Below, in pieces: positions 1-6,448 of a DNA stretch of 30,959 nucleotides (position 1 is its first letter; the number at the start of each line of letters is the position of its first letter). The stretch spans positions 1-30,959 of the forward strand of contig JAEZHY010000195.1 in NCBI GenBank assembly GCA_023416335.1. Reading direction: 5' to 3'. The position numbers and the translations under genes were made by a program. This DNA is from Pseudomonadota bacterium (GTDB lineage Bacteria; Desulfobacterota; Syntrophobacteria; Syntrophobacterales; Syntrophobacteraceae). The notes beneath the pieces are model-generated. The model was not told the origin of the DNA and did not search any database. It saw only the letters and a program-made list of their open reading frames with translations.

Positions 1-425
1 GGGCTAACGTCTTCACCGTGGAGATGCTCTCCGAGTCGGTCAAATCGCTTAACGCATTGCGGGAACTTTCGGAGGAGGATTTCCTGCTCTTCTTTGAGCC
101 CCCTTCGATCGATGACCGTATCGTCAACCAGTTTGCGTTCTTTTCCATGATGTCGGACCCGGAAGCGGTTGCAGACGACTGGATAGCGGCCAGGGAGGCG
201 ACCGCCCGAAAACTGATCATTCCGGCCCGACTGAAGTGGGAAATCCGTGACAAACTCGATCAGGCCAATATTACTGAAAGGGTCCTCTTTCCGGGACTCG
301 ACGGGTTGAGCCGCTGGCTCAAAAGACACTACAGCCCGCGGTACGAAAACGATTTGCGGCCGGTCCCGTTCAGCCGTGGTTTTGTCTTGCTGCACGACAG
401 ATCGAAGAAGGTTTCGAATGAATGA
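1..425 (+). CDS. FRG domain-containing protein, C-terminal part
   Basis: The reading frame is open from the left edge (first full codon at position 3) to a TGA at 423-425, so only the last ~140 residues are present. The segment EPPSIDDRIVNQFAFFS, followed later by LFPGLDGLSRWLKRHY, resembles the C-terminal half of FRG domains, named for a conserved F/Y-R-G motif that would lie outside the window. The family's biochemical role is poorly defined; members often occur in accessory or defence-like settings. A GTG at 18 could be read as a start, but homologous-looking sequence continues upstream of it (NVFTV), so I treat this as a truncated view of a longer gene. It is followed 43 bp later by mgsA on the same strand, with no visible terminator between them. 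The family assignment is by motif recognition only. Confidence 0.65.
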   Translation, partial: ANVFTVEMLSESVKSLNALRELSEEDFLLFFEPPSIDDRIVNQFAFFSMMSDPEAVADDWIAAREATARKLIIPARLKWEIRDKLDQANITERVLFPGLDGLSRWLKRHYSPRYENDLRPVPFSRGFVLLHDRSKKVSNE

Positions 426-467
426 TTCCGTGCTGCAGGCACCGGCCATTTTTTGAGGAGTTCGATT

Positions 468-944
468 GTGGAAAAAATCAAAAACATAGCGATCGTGGCT
501 CATGACAACTGCAAGCCCGACCTGTTGGAATGGATCGAATGGAATTGCAGGGGGCTTGCCGCGCATAAGCTTATCTGTACCGGGACGACCGGCAAACTTG
601 TCGAACAGGCGCTCAGGGAGAAACTTCAGGCCTGTGGCGAATATCGCGAAGATTTTGAAGTCTGCAGACTCCGTTCGGGACCGCTCGGCGGAGATCAGCA
701 ACTCGGAGCGATGATTGCGGAAGGAAAAGTGGATTGTGTCATCTTCTTCTGGGACCCCATGCAGCCCCATCCGCATGACGTCGATGTGAAGGCGCTCCTG
801 AGAATCGCCGTCGTCTACAACATTCCCATTGCCTGCAACCGGTCCACTGCGGACTTCCTCATTTCATCCCCGCTCATGAATGAAGAATACCAACCGATTG
901 CAAAAGACTATTCGGAATATCTCAATCGCAACATTCGGCGTTGA
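468..944 (+). CDS. mgsA: Methylglyoxal synthase
   Basis: Converts dihydroxyacetone phosphate to methylglyoxal and phosphate in the cytosol, a bypass of lower glycolysis that relieves sugar-phosphate accumulation. The 158-residue product has the family landmarks: an N-terminal AHDNCK segment (catalytic-region His), the phosphate-binding GTTG, SGPLGGDQQLGAMIAEG, then FFWDPMQPHPHDVDVKALLR with the His and Asp residues of the active site, and CNRSTADFLISSP near the end. Length is normal for the family (about 130-160). I chose GTG at 468 because GAGGAG at 455-460 sits 7 nt upstream. A longer in-frame reading from TTG at 453 would place that Shine-Dalgarno sequence inside the gene. It ends 30 bp from the convergent gene at 975 without an obvious hairpin. 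Confidence 0.95.
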   Translation: MEKIKNIAIVAHDNCKPDLLEWIEWNCRGLAAHKLICTGTTGKLVEQALREKLQACGEYREDFEVCRLRSGPLGGDQQLGAMIAEGKVDCVIFFWDPMQPHPHDVDVKALLRIAVVYNIPIACNRSTADFLISSPLMNEEYQPIAKDYSEYLNRNIRR

Positions 945-974
945 TGCAGGCAGATCGAACCGGGGAAAGGGGGG

Positions 975-1652
975 TTAGCCCTGGGTGATCCGGATCAGCA
1001 AGGGCCCTGAGTCAAGTGCGACGATTTCAATCCCTGCCTCGTCTTCCTTCATCCGGTTCAGCCACTGTCGAATGCGGGATGAACGTGAAGACTTGCGCCG
1101 GTTCAGATTGTTCCCATGCAGGAAAACGATCGAATCCCTGTGCGAGTTCGCAATGACGCAGGTCAGGTCCAGCCGAACATTCCTGAACGGTCTGTCTCCA
1201 TCCACAATGGCCATATCGATTTTGGGCAGGCGATGACGCTCGTATTCCGCGAAGAAATGCTCGACGGGCCAGTCGTAGCCGGTAACGATGTCTTCGACGC
1301 CGTGTAACTTGAAATGTTCCCCGACAGAGTCGTCGTGTGCCGCTCTGAGTCGATTGAGCAGTCTTTCGCCGATACGAAGAGATGGAGGCCGGATCAGGCT
1401 GAGGCTCCCCCCGCCGATTTCTCGCATTCCCTCAGCCACGCATATGGCGAAGTTCGCGAGTTCCTGGCCGATCACAACGACATGGTTCGGTTTGAGCGCT
1501 CGTACGTAGGAGTAATAAAGCGAACATTTTGCGGAATCGGAATTCCGGAGCGTGAGGGCGACCCGGGGATTACAGACTTCCGGGGCAGAATCATCGGTCG
1601 CGACACACTTGCCGATGCTGAATTCTTCATTCGCGGATTCTTGCAACACCAT
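975..1652 (-). CDS. Class I SAM-dependent methyltransferase-like protein (Methyltransf_24 type)
   Basis: A 225-residue protein with Rossmann-like features of small class I methyltransferases. A segment reading NHVVVIGQELANFAICVAEGM sits in the place of the SAM-binding beta1-alpha1 loop, followed by a strand-turn KIDMAIVDGDRPFRNVRLDL typical of the Methyltransf_24 group, and then IVFLHGNNL where relatives usually have a His-Asp pair. The classical GxGxG loop is poorly conserved (VIGQELA), so SAM binding is uncertain and the substrate is unknown. The start is ATG at 1652, preceded by AGGAA with 6-nt spacing; a GTG at 1658 would touch that ribosome-binding site. The last ~55 residues are basic (NRRKSSRSSRIRQWLNR). 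It is convergent with mgsA and not clearly part of a larger operon. Confidence 0.6.
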   Translation of the reverse strand: MVLQESANEEFSIGKCVATDDSAPEVCNPRVALTLRNSDSAKCSLYYSYVRALKPNHVVVIGQELANFAICVAEGMREIGGGSLSLIRPPSLRIGERLLNRLRAAHDDSVGEHFKLHGVEDIVTGYDWPVEHFFAEYERHRLPKIDMAIVDGDRPFRNVRLDLTCVIANSHRDSIVFLHGNNLNRRKSSRSSRIRQWLNRMKEDEAGIEIVALDSGPLLIRITQG

Positions 1653-1682
1653 GGACACTTCCTGTCGATAAGGAATGAAACT

Positions 1683-1698
1683 TCCCCGAACAGCGGGG
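1683..1698. repeat. Short hairpin upstream of the methyltransferase-like gene
   Basis: CCCCG-(loop)-CGGGG forms a five-pair stem upstream of the start at 1652, in the 175-bp gap between that gene and the amidase stop at 1828. There is no T-run on either side, so I do not call it a terminator. Nothing else recognisable lies in this gap. Confidence 0.3.
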
Positions 1699-1827
1699 AC
1701 CGCCTTTTAACTCTCATACCCTCTATCACGACTTTGTTACAAAAAGGTTTCAAACAGGTTACTTCTTGATGAACTTCCGTGCGTTCCTCGGTGTATCCGG
1801 CCGGCTTCGGCAAAAAGGAGGGGGTGG

Positions 1828-2571
1828 TTACTTTCGATGGGGCGTATTCTTCACCTTGAATCCGGACACGGCAGACCGGACGGTGCGGGCAATCCGAAGG
1901 CGGTATGCACGATTCCGGAGAAGCATTTCTTCCGAGCGGTTCCTGATGATGCCGCATTCCAGGAGCACTGCCGGGCATGCGGCATCCTTGAGCACGACCA
2001 GCCCGTCGAATCGATACACCCCGACGCGCGCGTCGATGGGCTCCTTTCCTTCACCCTGCATCATCTCGGCATGATGTGCGGATGCCGGGAACCCGGAATC
2101 GCGCATTGCTTTTCCCAGCCGGAGAGCAAAAGAGCGGCTTGCTTCGGCGCGGTTGTTTTTGTCGGAAACGAAAATGGAAAATCCGAAGTACTTGTCGCAA
2201 AATTGAGCCGGTGCGCCTTTGTACGTCCAGTTGGTGAGATATCCCGGCCGAACCGAGTCATGGTGGATGGAAATGAGAAGATCGGGGTGGGCCGAGTTGA
2301 CGAGTTCGGCCCTTCTTTGAAGAGTTATATCCTCGCCTTCGGGGTTTATGATCACGGATTCGATCCTGCGGTCCCTGCGCAGCTCCCGAATCACAGCGAA
2401 AGCCATTTTCCGGTTGAATTCGTATTCCGGCTTACTTCTCGCGCTCGGCGCGCCCTTTGATTCCGGCGAATGGCCGATGTCCACGGCAACTCTCAGCGTC
2501 TTCCCCGCACGGGCGGGAAGCGGGATCATGAGAGCGGCCGCCAGGACCAGGACTATCAGAATTTTGCTCAC
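1828..2571 (-). CDS. N-acetylmuramoyl-L-alanine amidase (Amidase_3), secreted
   Basis: A zinc amidase of the AmiA/B/C-CwlC class, which cleaves the lactyl-amide bond between MurNAc and the peptide stem in the periplasm. The 247-residue product starts with a signal peptide (KILIVLVLAAALMIPLPARA). The Amidase_3 landmarks follow in order: VDIGHSPESKG (first zinc His), the Glu in EYEFNRKMA, LISIHHDS (second His), and VLLECGIIRN near the end with the catalytic Glu. The GTG start at 2571 overlaps the TGA of the upstream deacetylase by 4 nt (GTGA), which points to translational coupling; the open frame upstream of it only shadows that gene. The last segment is basic. Together with the coupled NodB-type enzyme this forms a cell-wall remodelling pair. 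Confidence 0.88.
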   Translation of the reverse strand: MSKILIVLVLAAALMIPLPARAGKTLRVAVDIGHSPESKGAPSARSKPEYEFNRKMAFAVIRELRRDRRIESVIINPEGEDITLQRRAELVNSAHPDLLISIHHDSVRPGYLTNWTYKGAPAQFCDKYFGFSIFVSDKNNRAEASRSFALRLGKAMRDSGFPASAHHAEMMQGEGKEPIDARVGVYRFDGLVVLKDAACPAVLLECGIIRNRSEEMLLRNRAYRLRIARTVRSAVSGFKVKNTPHRK

Positions 2572-3518
2572 TTCCGGTCTTCCCGTGCAGGTTTGGAAGA
2601 TTTCTTCGCGTGGATGGGGCGATCGTACTTCAGCGTGTCCCCGGGCCGAATTTCGTAGCATTGAGGCGCCGATACCGGGGTTCCCGTGGCGAGCAGCTCG
2701 CTGACGGTCGTGAATTCGTAGCCCTGGCTTCTTAGTTTCGGGATGATTTCCCGCATTGCTCCCAGGGTGCCGTGCCCCTTCCCGTTGGCATGGAAGATCA
2801 TGATGGCCCCGGGTTTTACCTGTGCCATAACGATTTGGACGATCATACGGGATGTCCGGTCTGGAGCGGGATCGCCGGATACGACGCTCCACTGGATCGC
2901 AGGCATGTTCAGCGAAGCGAGGAGGGACAGCGACTCGCTCGTGCATGCCCCATAGGGGAACCTGAAAAGGCGCGGATACTCGGGCACGGCGGCAATTGCT
3001 CCCGATGGCCCTTCGCTTCCAAGCCTCGACGCAAGGGTGTCGCGGATCGACCTGTACTGCTGCTGGGTCAGGAGCACCTGGTTCCTGGCTTCCTCCATGT
3101 TGATGTTCCGGAAATTCGCATGGCCCCAGCTGTGATTGCCGATTTCGAAAAGAGGTTGCAGCATCAGTTCCATCGTCTCTTCCGGGTGGGAGCGCATCCA
3201 TTTCCCGCCGGCAAAGAATGTGGCCTTTACGCGATTATCCGCGAGGAAGGAGACCAGTTCCCTGTCGAACCCGGCGGTTTCCCGAGGGGCCTCACATAGG
3301 TCGAACGTCAGGGCAACCAATTTTCTGCCCTGCGCGACCTGGACTTCGCGGATGGAAACTCCAAGTTCCTCGGGAGGCGATAAAACCGTCGGAATTTCGG
3401 CATCCGCGAACAGAAGCGGAACCGCAGTGAAAAGAAGGACAGTGGCGAAAAAAATAATTTTGCGAAGCACTGTGTAATCCCTTGCACCCGAATTAGAAGC
3501 TGTTAAAACGGAACTCAT
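2568..3518 (-). CDS. Polysaccharide deacetylase (NodB homology domain), secreted or membrane-anchored
   Basis: A carbohydrate esterase 4 family protein that would remove acetyl groups from peptidoglycan or another envelope glycan. An N-terminal hydrophobic segment (IIFFATVLLFTAVPLLF) acts as signal peptide or anchor. The NodB motifs are LTFDLCE (motif 1), GNHSWGHANFR (motif 2, HxxxH metal site), RFPYGACT (motif 3) and a C-terminal IMIFHANG. In motif 1 the second Asp of the usual TFDDG is replaced by Leu, so one canonical metal ligand is missing. Two starts are possible: ATG at 3518 behind AAAGG, and GTG at 3470 behind AAGGGA. The shorter form gives a tighter signal peptide. The ~30-residue tail is Lys/Arg-rich. 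The gene overlaps the amidase start by 4 nt and diverges from the GNAT gene. Confidence 0.87.
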   Translation of the reverse strand: MSSVLTASNSGARDYTVLRKIIFFATVLLFTAVPLLFADAEIPTVLSPPEELGVSIREVQVAQGRKLVALTFDLCEAPRETAGFDRELVSFLADNRVKATFFAGGKWMRSHPEETMELMLQPLFEIGNHSWGHANFRNINMEEARNQVLLTQQQYRSIRDTLASRLGSEGPSGAIAAVPEYPRLFRFPYGACTSESLSLLASLNMPAIQWSVVSGDPAPDRTSRMIVQIVMAQVKPGAIMIFHANGKGHGTLGAMREIIPKLRSQGYEFTTVSELLATGTPVSAPQCYEIRPGDTLKYDRPIHAKKSSKPAREDRK

Positions 3519-3555
3519 ATAGCCTTTTTCGGTCCGCTTATAAAAGAGGAACAGG

Positions 3556-4044
3556 ATGAAAAAAATCGGGCAGACTGGTTTTTCGGTTTCTCCCCTCCAC
3601 CGCAGAGATGTAGATGAAATCAGCCGAAAGGTTGCATCGATGGATCCCTGGCTGACGCTCGGATACAGGCAGGAGGCTCTCGCCTATTACCTTCTGCACG
3701 CCGATCCCGCGCTGAAACGTTTTTCCATTTCTTCCGGGCAGGGAGTAGCCGGTGTCCTGTCGGTGAGATACCCGTGGCTTTTCGGGCCCTTTATCGAATT
3801 GTTGGCCCTGTTCGACGGCTACCGGGGACAGGGACTGGGACGACGCCTTATCGAATGGACTTGTAGCCAGTTCGAATCGTCCAATGTATGGGCCACGGTT
3901 TCCTCCTTCAATCAGGAAGCTCAGAAGTTCTATACTCGCGTGGGCTTCGAAAAGACAGCACTTCTCGATGACCTCATAATGCCCGGGTGGGACGAAATCC
4001 TTCTTCGCAAAAGGACCCGCAAGGCGGATTCAGCTGGTAAATAA
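3556..4044 (+). CDS. GNAT family N-acetyltransferase
   Basis: A 162-residue acetyltransferase of the GCN5-related fold using acetyl-CoA. The pyrophosphate-binding motif A is clear (DGYRGQGLGRRLIEW, matching Q/R-x-x-G-x-G/A), and motif B reads SFNQEAQKFYTRVGFEK, the usual N-x-x-A-x-x-F-Y-x-x-x-G-F pattern. The acceptor cannot be predicted. The start at 3556 is supported by GAGGAACAGG directly upstream. The gene is transcribed divergently from the deacetylase with 37 bp between the two start codons, so both promoters must overlap that gene's 5' region. No terminator hairpin follows immediately; transcription may run into the palindrome-rich stretch beyond 4045. Confidence 0.85.
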   Translation: MKKIGQTGFSVSPLHRRDVDEISRKVASMDPWLTLGYRQEALAYYLLHADPALKRFSISSGQGVAGVLSVRYPWLFGPFIELLALFDGYRGQGLGRRLIEWTCSQFESSNVWATVSSFNQEAQKFYTRVGFEKTALLDDLIMPGWDEILLRKRTRKADSAGK

Positions 4045-4091
4045 AAACTCTTCTCGATCACGATGTGAAACTCCCGTTCCCGTTATGTTGA

Positions 4092-4113
4092 GGCACGGTT
4101 TCCTGACCGTGCC
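4092..4113. repeat. Palindromic repeat, copy 1 (REP-like)
   Basis: GGCACGGT-(6-nt loop TTCCTG)-ACCGTGCC is a perfect 8-bp stem. The whole 22-nt unit is identical at 11952-11973, and the flanks also match (GTTG before; CCG then C after). Two identical copies in non-coding DNA 7.9 kb apart mark a dispersed palindromic element. Confidence 0.8.
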
Positions 4114-4114
4114 G

Positions 4115-4177
4115 GCCTGGAACGTAAATGGTTGTAAACCGGAATGACGAAGCCGGGTTCTGCCGGCTGTTCCAGGC
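4115..4177. repeat. Inverted repeat GCCTGGAAC / GTTCCAGGC
   Basis: A perfect 9-bp arm at 4115-4123 pairs with 4169-4177 across a 45-nt spacer. It directly follows the palindromic repeat and adds to the structured nature of this gap. There is no T-run after it. Confidence 0.5.
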
Positions 4178-4196
4178 TGCAGCGATGATTTTGAGG

Positions 4197-4397
4197 CGTA
4201 GGATGGGTGACGACCCATCGTTTTTCGGAACGCCTGCGAATGATTGGCCGGAGAGGCATAGGCCGGTGCCTGGAAACATAGGAAAGTTGTCATACGAAAA
4301 AAGTCGAATTCGACGGCCCCTGAGCTTCCCGGCGGCTGAGAGGGGAAACGAGCCTCAAAAAACGATGGGTTCCCGCTTCGCTCCCACCCATCCTACG
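4197..4397. repeat. Two inverted copies of a GATGGGT/ACCCATC hairpin module
   Basis: The left copy has GATGGGT (4202-4208), a 4-nt loop and ACCCATC (4213-4219), preceded by CGTAG and followed by GTTTTT. The right copy (4358-4397) is the same module on the other strand, with a 15-nt loop containing the sequence CCGCTTCGCTCC. CGTAGGATGGGTG at 4197-4209 is the exact complement of 4385-4397, and CCCATCGTTTTT at 4215-4226 is the complement of 4358-4369. A 17-nt piece of the right copy (4369-4385) recurs inverted at 13779-13795. Confidence 0.7.
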
Positions 4398-4531
4398 GCC
4401 CTTTCGGGTTGGCGCCCGTCTCTCACAATGGAGGTGTGGCGCCGCAGGCTCTTACGTTGCCTGCTGTCCTACGTCCCCTGAAGGCACCGCTCCCACGGGG
4501 CACAAAAAATGTGTCGTGACGGAACAAAAAA

Positions 4532-4555
4532 AGAGGACCGGAAAACCGGTCCTCT
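4532..4555. terminator. Strong rho-independent terminator, probably bidirectional
   Basis: AGAGGACCGG-(AAAA)-CCGGTCCTCT is a perfect 10-bp stem with a tetraloop, flanked by A-rich sequence on the left and TTTCT on the right. It can therefore work in both directions. It serves the minus-strand lipoprotein unit as a second stop and would also end rightward transcription from the GNAT side. Confidence 0.85.
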
Positions 4556-4560
4556 TTCTA

Positions 4561-4588
4561 AAAAAAACGGCCGGTTGGGTTACCGGCC
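4561..4588 (-). terminator. Rho-independent terminator of the lipoprotein gene
   Basis: On the minus strand GGCCGGT-(6 nt)-ACCGGCC (4588-4569) is followed by G and a run of seven T. It lies 23 bp past the lipoprotein stop codon and is in tandem with the hairpin at 4532. Tandem strong terminators suit a highly transcribed small lipoprotein gene. Confidence 0.85.
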
Positions 4589-4611
4589 CCTTTTCAACAT
4601 GAAAAACGAAA

Positions 4612-4872
4612 CTACTTCTTCATGTGTTTCTTGAAGATGGACTCGCACTTGTCAGCGGCTGCTTCAGCTCTGCGAGCGGCATTTTCAGCTCTCATTGCGG
4701 CAGCTTCGGCTGCTCTGGCGCTGGCTGTGCACTGCTGTTCAATAGCTTGAGCCTTATCCATAGCTGCCTGGCAAAGTTCCGTACACTTCTTGGCATCCTG
4801 GGAGCAGGCGCAACCAGAAATTGTGGTGAAAGCCAATGCTACAACAAACAAAACTGCCACTATTCTTTTCAT
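4612..4872 (-). CDS. Lpp/OprI-like alanine-zipper outer-membrane lipoprotein
   Basis: An 86-residue lipoprotein precursor. The signal peptide MKRIVAVLFVVALAFTTISG ends in the lipobox ISGC, giving lipidated Cys21 and a mature chain of 66 residues. The mature part is Ala-rich with heptad-like spacing (AEAAAMRAENAARRAEAAA), as in the trimeric helical Braun's lipoprotein and Pseudomonas OprI. It ends in KKHMKK, so a terminal Lys is available for linkage to peptidoglycan. Unlike Lpp it carries additional Cys residues (23, 30, 34, 48, 76). The start has a perfect AAGGAGG 8 nt upstream. An 11-nt copy of that leader, GTTTAAGGAGG, occurs again 48 bp further upstream. The L,D-transpeptidase gene lies 240 bp upstream on the same strand. 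Function is inferred from features, not from close homology. Confidence 0.75.
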   Translation of the reverse strand: MKRIVAVLFVVALAFTTISGCACSQDAKKCTELCQAAMDKAQAIEQQCTASARAAEAAAMRAENAARRAEAAADKCESIFKKHMKK

Positions 4873-4879
4873 ACTCTTT

Positions 4880-4938
4880 CCTCCTTAAACCTACAATTAG
4901 ATTCCTGCCTGAAGATGATTTTAAAACCCTCCTTAAAC
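4880..4938 (-). repeat. Direct repeat of a Shine-Dalgarno-containing 11-mer in the lipoprotein leader
   Basis: GTTTAAGGAGG occurs twice on the minus strand (4890-4880 and 4938-4928). The proximal copy is the ribosome-binding site of the lipoprotein gene. The distal copy has no start codon at a suitable distance, so it may be a duplication relic or a standby ribosome site. Confidence 0.5.
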
Positions 4939-5112
4939 ACTAACGAAAAACCCACCTCCTCTCGTTTCCAAAATTCGCCAAATTCAACTTTTGCAGTGTT
5001 TTAGACCAGCTAGCGGCCTTCAGAAAAAAACGCGTAAATGCTACGCTACCTAATCTACAAAATCAAGAAATTTTTCGACGGAACCTTACCCGATAAGCAA
5101 TCGGCGAAACAC

Positions 5113-6072
5113 CTACTCCTGAGTCAATTCCGCCACCTTAAGAGAGTCGTCGTTCGACGAGAGCCGCGTAACGTCTGTCGGGACGCCGTTTTGCAGGGCG
5201 ATCGCCACGATATACTTGTTGTGGTCCACGTTCTTTGCAAAGGGATATTGGGTCAGTTTGTCGTAGGCATATTTCGTATAGTCCGGCATCTTCTTATATA
5301 CGTCCGGATGAGCTTCCACATATATATGCCCATTTTTCTGGCCGAATTTCACCGGTTCGTAGATGACCTCGAGTTTCGTCCCGACTGGAACCTGCGGGTA
5401 GAGGATGCGAATGTGTTCCGGATAGCACCGGATGCAGCCGTGGCTAACCAGGCGGCCGACGCCCCAGGGCATCGCCGTGCCGTGCACACCGTATGCGCCG
5501 GCCGAGAATTTCATCATGAACTCGCCGAGCGGGTTCTCAGGACCGGGAGGCATAACGGCCATACCATACTTCTCCTGCAGGGAGGTCGGAATGTACCATG
5601 CCGGATTGGGTCTCTTTTCCACAATGGACCACGACCCGAGAGGACTTTCCCACCCCTCGTCGCCGATACCGATGGGGTACGTTTGCACTGTCGAACTGCT
5701 CCGGTCGAAAAAGTAAAGTCTCAGTTCCGGAATGTTTATGACCAGCTGCTGGTGCTGCGTGGGAGGCAGCACCCAGAAGGTCGGCAGAAAGATTCGCTTG
5801 CCCCTTGGAGGAATCCACGCATCCATCTTCGGAAAAAGCAGGTCAAGCGAGTTATAGCCGAGGCCGTTGCGCCTCGCGATGTCAAGGAGTGTGTCCTTTT
5901 GACCTATACTGTACGTCCTTGGTGCCCCGATCACAGTCAGATCCGGCAATCTATATTCGAATTTCTGAACCGTGGCTGTGAATGTCTCTTCATCGGCGGC
6001 AAAGGAGAACGAAGAAAATAAAAGAGAGAGCATGAGGACGAAAAGGATCCCCAGAGTTCTTTTCAATTTCAT
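5113..6072 (-). CDS. L,D-transpeptidase with YkuD catalytic domain (ErfK/YbiS/YcfS/YnhG family)
   Basis: A secreted 319-residue enzyme. After a signal peptide (ILFVLMLSLLFSSFSFA) comes a LysM-like stretch around residues 53-95 (YSIGQKDTLLDIARRNGLGYNSL). The YkuD domain follows at roughly 105-225, with the signature GVHGTAMPWG...LVSHGCIRCYPEH; the Cys in SHGC is the nucleophile. Family members either make 3-3 peptidoglycan cross-links or attach Braun's lipoprotein through its C-terminal Lys to diaminopimelate. About 90 residues of C-terminal extension follow (GQKNGHIYVEAHPDVYKK onward), as in the E. coli anchoring enzymes. The Lpp-like lipoprotein gene next door makes an anchoring role attractive. 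ATG at 6072 has AGGGAAA upstream. It is divergent from the aldolase gene. Confidence 0.92.
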   Translation of the reverse strand: MKLKRTLGILFVLMLSLLFSSFSFAADEETFTATVQKFEYRLPDLTVIGAPRTYSIGQKDTLLDIARRNGLGYNSLDLLFPKMDAWIPPRGKRIFLPTFWVLPPTQHQQLVINIPELRLYFFDRSSSTVQTYPIGIGDEGWESPLGSWSIVEKRPNPAWYIPTSLQEKYGMAVMPPGPENPLGEFMMKFSAGAYGVHGTAMPWGVGRLVSHGCIRCYPEHIRILYPQVPVGTKLEVIYEPVKFGQKNGHIYVEAHPDVYKKMPDYTKYAYDKLTQYPFAKNVDHNKYIVAIALQNGVPTDVTRLSSNDDSLKVAELTQE

Positions 6073-6448
6073 TGGCTTTTTCCCTGTCTTGACAAAAATC
6101 TGTAATTTGCCCCGCGCAAACGAGAGTACAATAGAGATTCTCGAATTTCAGATCAAGTTCTTTTTGATCCCGAATCGGTTGCGCGTCAAGCACAAAGTGC
6201 CCTCGCCGCGGGGTGAGAGGAAAAGCCGCTCTGCTCCTCATTCCAAAAAATTGTCTGCGATCTTTCCTTTGCCGGTCAAAATGCCTACTTTTTTGAATAT
6301 ATTTGGGCCTGTTTGTGGCAGAATTGAGGGAATTCCCAGCTCTTGGATCACTTCAGGCCAGAGTTGCAGCAATGATAAATATCGTAAAGCGGCTTGTACA
6401 GATGAGCCGCACAGAATTTGGAACCAGCGATCCTAATTGGAGGGAAGA
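6073..6448. other. Intergenic region between divergent L,D-transpeptidase and aldolase genes
   Basis: 376 bp without a supported gene. It must contain both divergent promoters, but I see no confident -35/-10 pair. The only notable structure is an imperfect GC-rich palindrome near 6201-6220. The GGAGGG ribosome-binding site of the aldolase lies at its right end. Confidence 0.5.

Larger units (their letters stand above)
4045..4531. other. Gene-free, palindrome-rich intergenic stretch
   Basis: No frame here shows a recognisable protein or plausible start with ribosome-binding site. The stretch is instead dense in inverted repeats: the GGCACGGT hairpin (4092-4113), a 9-bp pair GCCTGGAAC/GTTCCAGGC (4115-4123 and 4169-4177), and two inverted copies of a GATGGGT/ACCCATC module (4197-4226 and 4358-4397). 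It lies between the end of the GNAT gene and the terminators of the lipoprotein gene. It looks like dispersed palindromic repeat DNA rather than a gene remnant. Confidence 0.6.

Noticed and set aside
2572..3201. Upstream extension of the amidase frame to 3201
   Set aside because: It overlaps the NodB-type deacetylase in another frame. The signal peptide and the GTGA overlap fix the amidase start at 2571.
4045..4531. Open frames (for example 4128-4481 plus, 4030-4293 minus) in the repeat-rich gap
   Set aside because: They consist of palindromic repeat sequence, lack ribosome-binding sites and have no protein-like composition.
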